From an uncultured Clostridia bacterium (GTDB lineage Bacteria; Bacillota; Clostridia; Oscillospirales; Acutalibacteraceae), in contig CALDPI010000037.1 of the NCBI GenBank assembly GCA_937912045.1, positions 1 through 5,514 of the forward strand: a stretch of DNA of 5,514 nucleotides, in the 5' to 3' direction. Both the position numbers and the translations under genes were made by a program. Under the pieces are notes generated by a model. That model searched no databases and was not told the DNA's origin. It worked only from the letters and a program-made list of their open reading frames with translations. Below, piece after piece: positions 5,466-5,514 of the stretch. Each line of letters begins with the position of its first letter. Positions within the stretch are counted from its first letter, which is position 1.

Positions 5466-5514
5466 TATATATGCCCAAGTAGCTTAATAAGAAGAGCGTT
5501 GTTGTCAAAGATGT
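5462..5514 (-). CDS. C-terminal end of an unidentified protein (partial, cut by right edge)
   Basis: On the - strand a frame enters from the right edge and ends at TAA (plus-strand 5462-5464), giving the tail IFDNNALLIKLLGHIY. The mix of acidic, asparagine and leucine/isoleucine residues looks like a real protein end. A convergent gene here would continue the strand alternation of the window and explain the shared hairpin at 5448-5465. Only 17 complete codons are visible, so this could be chance. No function can be proposed. Confidence 0.4.
   Translation of the reverse strand, partial: IFDNNALLIKLLGHIY

Noticed and set aside
5311..5508. A 65-codon - strand frame with a TTG start.
   Set aside because: It lies mostly antisense to the well-supported sigma factor, has no ribosome binding site, and its translation resembles no family I know.
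5474..5514. tRNA-like 5' half: GCCCAAG, TA, GCTT-loop-GAGC resembling an acceptor arm and D-arm.
   Set aside because: The D-loop lacks the conserved GG, the following bases do not form an anticodon stem, and the window ends before the rest. A protein-coding frame on the - strand fits the same bases at least as well.

Overview
The window looks like a chromosomal stretch from a low-to-moderate GC Firmicute, most likely a clostridial (Oscillospiraceae/Ruminococcaceae-like) bacterium. The evidence is consensus AGGAGG ribosome binding sites, vegetative sigma-A type promoters (TTGACA/TTGACT with TATTAT), AT-rich intergenic DNA, a class A penicillin-binding protein with the clostridial type of C-terminus, a PgcA-type phosphohexomutase, and a sigma factor that reads like SigH (Spo0H) of spore-formers. 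The taxonomic placement is inferred; no rRNA or species-specific marker is present.

Layout from left to right: (1) the last 50 codons of an unidentified + strand gene; (2) a small exported protein on the - strand, with a C-terminal segment resembling that of BofC; (3) a complete class A PBP (peptidoglycan glycosyltransferase plus transpeptidase) on +; (4) a complete phosphoglucomutase/phosphomannomutase on -; (5) a complete SigH-like sigma factor on +; (6) probably the last codons of another gene on -, running off the right edge. The strands alternate strictly (+ - + - + -), so each gene appears to be its own transcription unit. Each of the three convergent junctions holds a compact hairpin (159-186, 2940-2973, 5448-5465). 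The first two look like shared bidirectional terminators, and the third lacks a good U-tract. The two divergent gaps (486-628 and 4690-4878) hold promoters, which are very clear for pgm and the sigma factor.

Functionally, the PBP polymerises and cross-links peptidoglycan outside the membrane. The phosphohexomutase supplies glucose-1-phosphate (or mannose-1-phosphate) for envelope glycan precursors. The SigH-like factor would control transition-phase or sporulation-type genes. The loose theme is envelope and developmental housekeeping, but the genes are not an operon and no shared pathway can be proven from position.

I found no mobile element, CRISPR array, toxin-antitoxin pair, defence system, riboswitch or convincing RNA gene, and nothing that amounts to a previously undescribed system. 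What deserves a second look is mostly regulatory and architectural: the alternating monocistronic layout, stop codons of converging genes embedded in one palindrome, repeats in the pgm/sigma intergenic region, and the weak or ambiguous translation start of the sigma factor.
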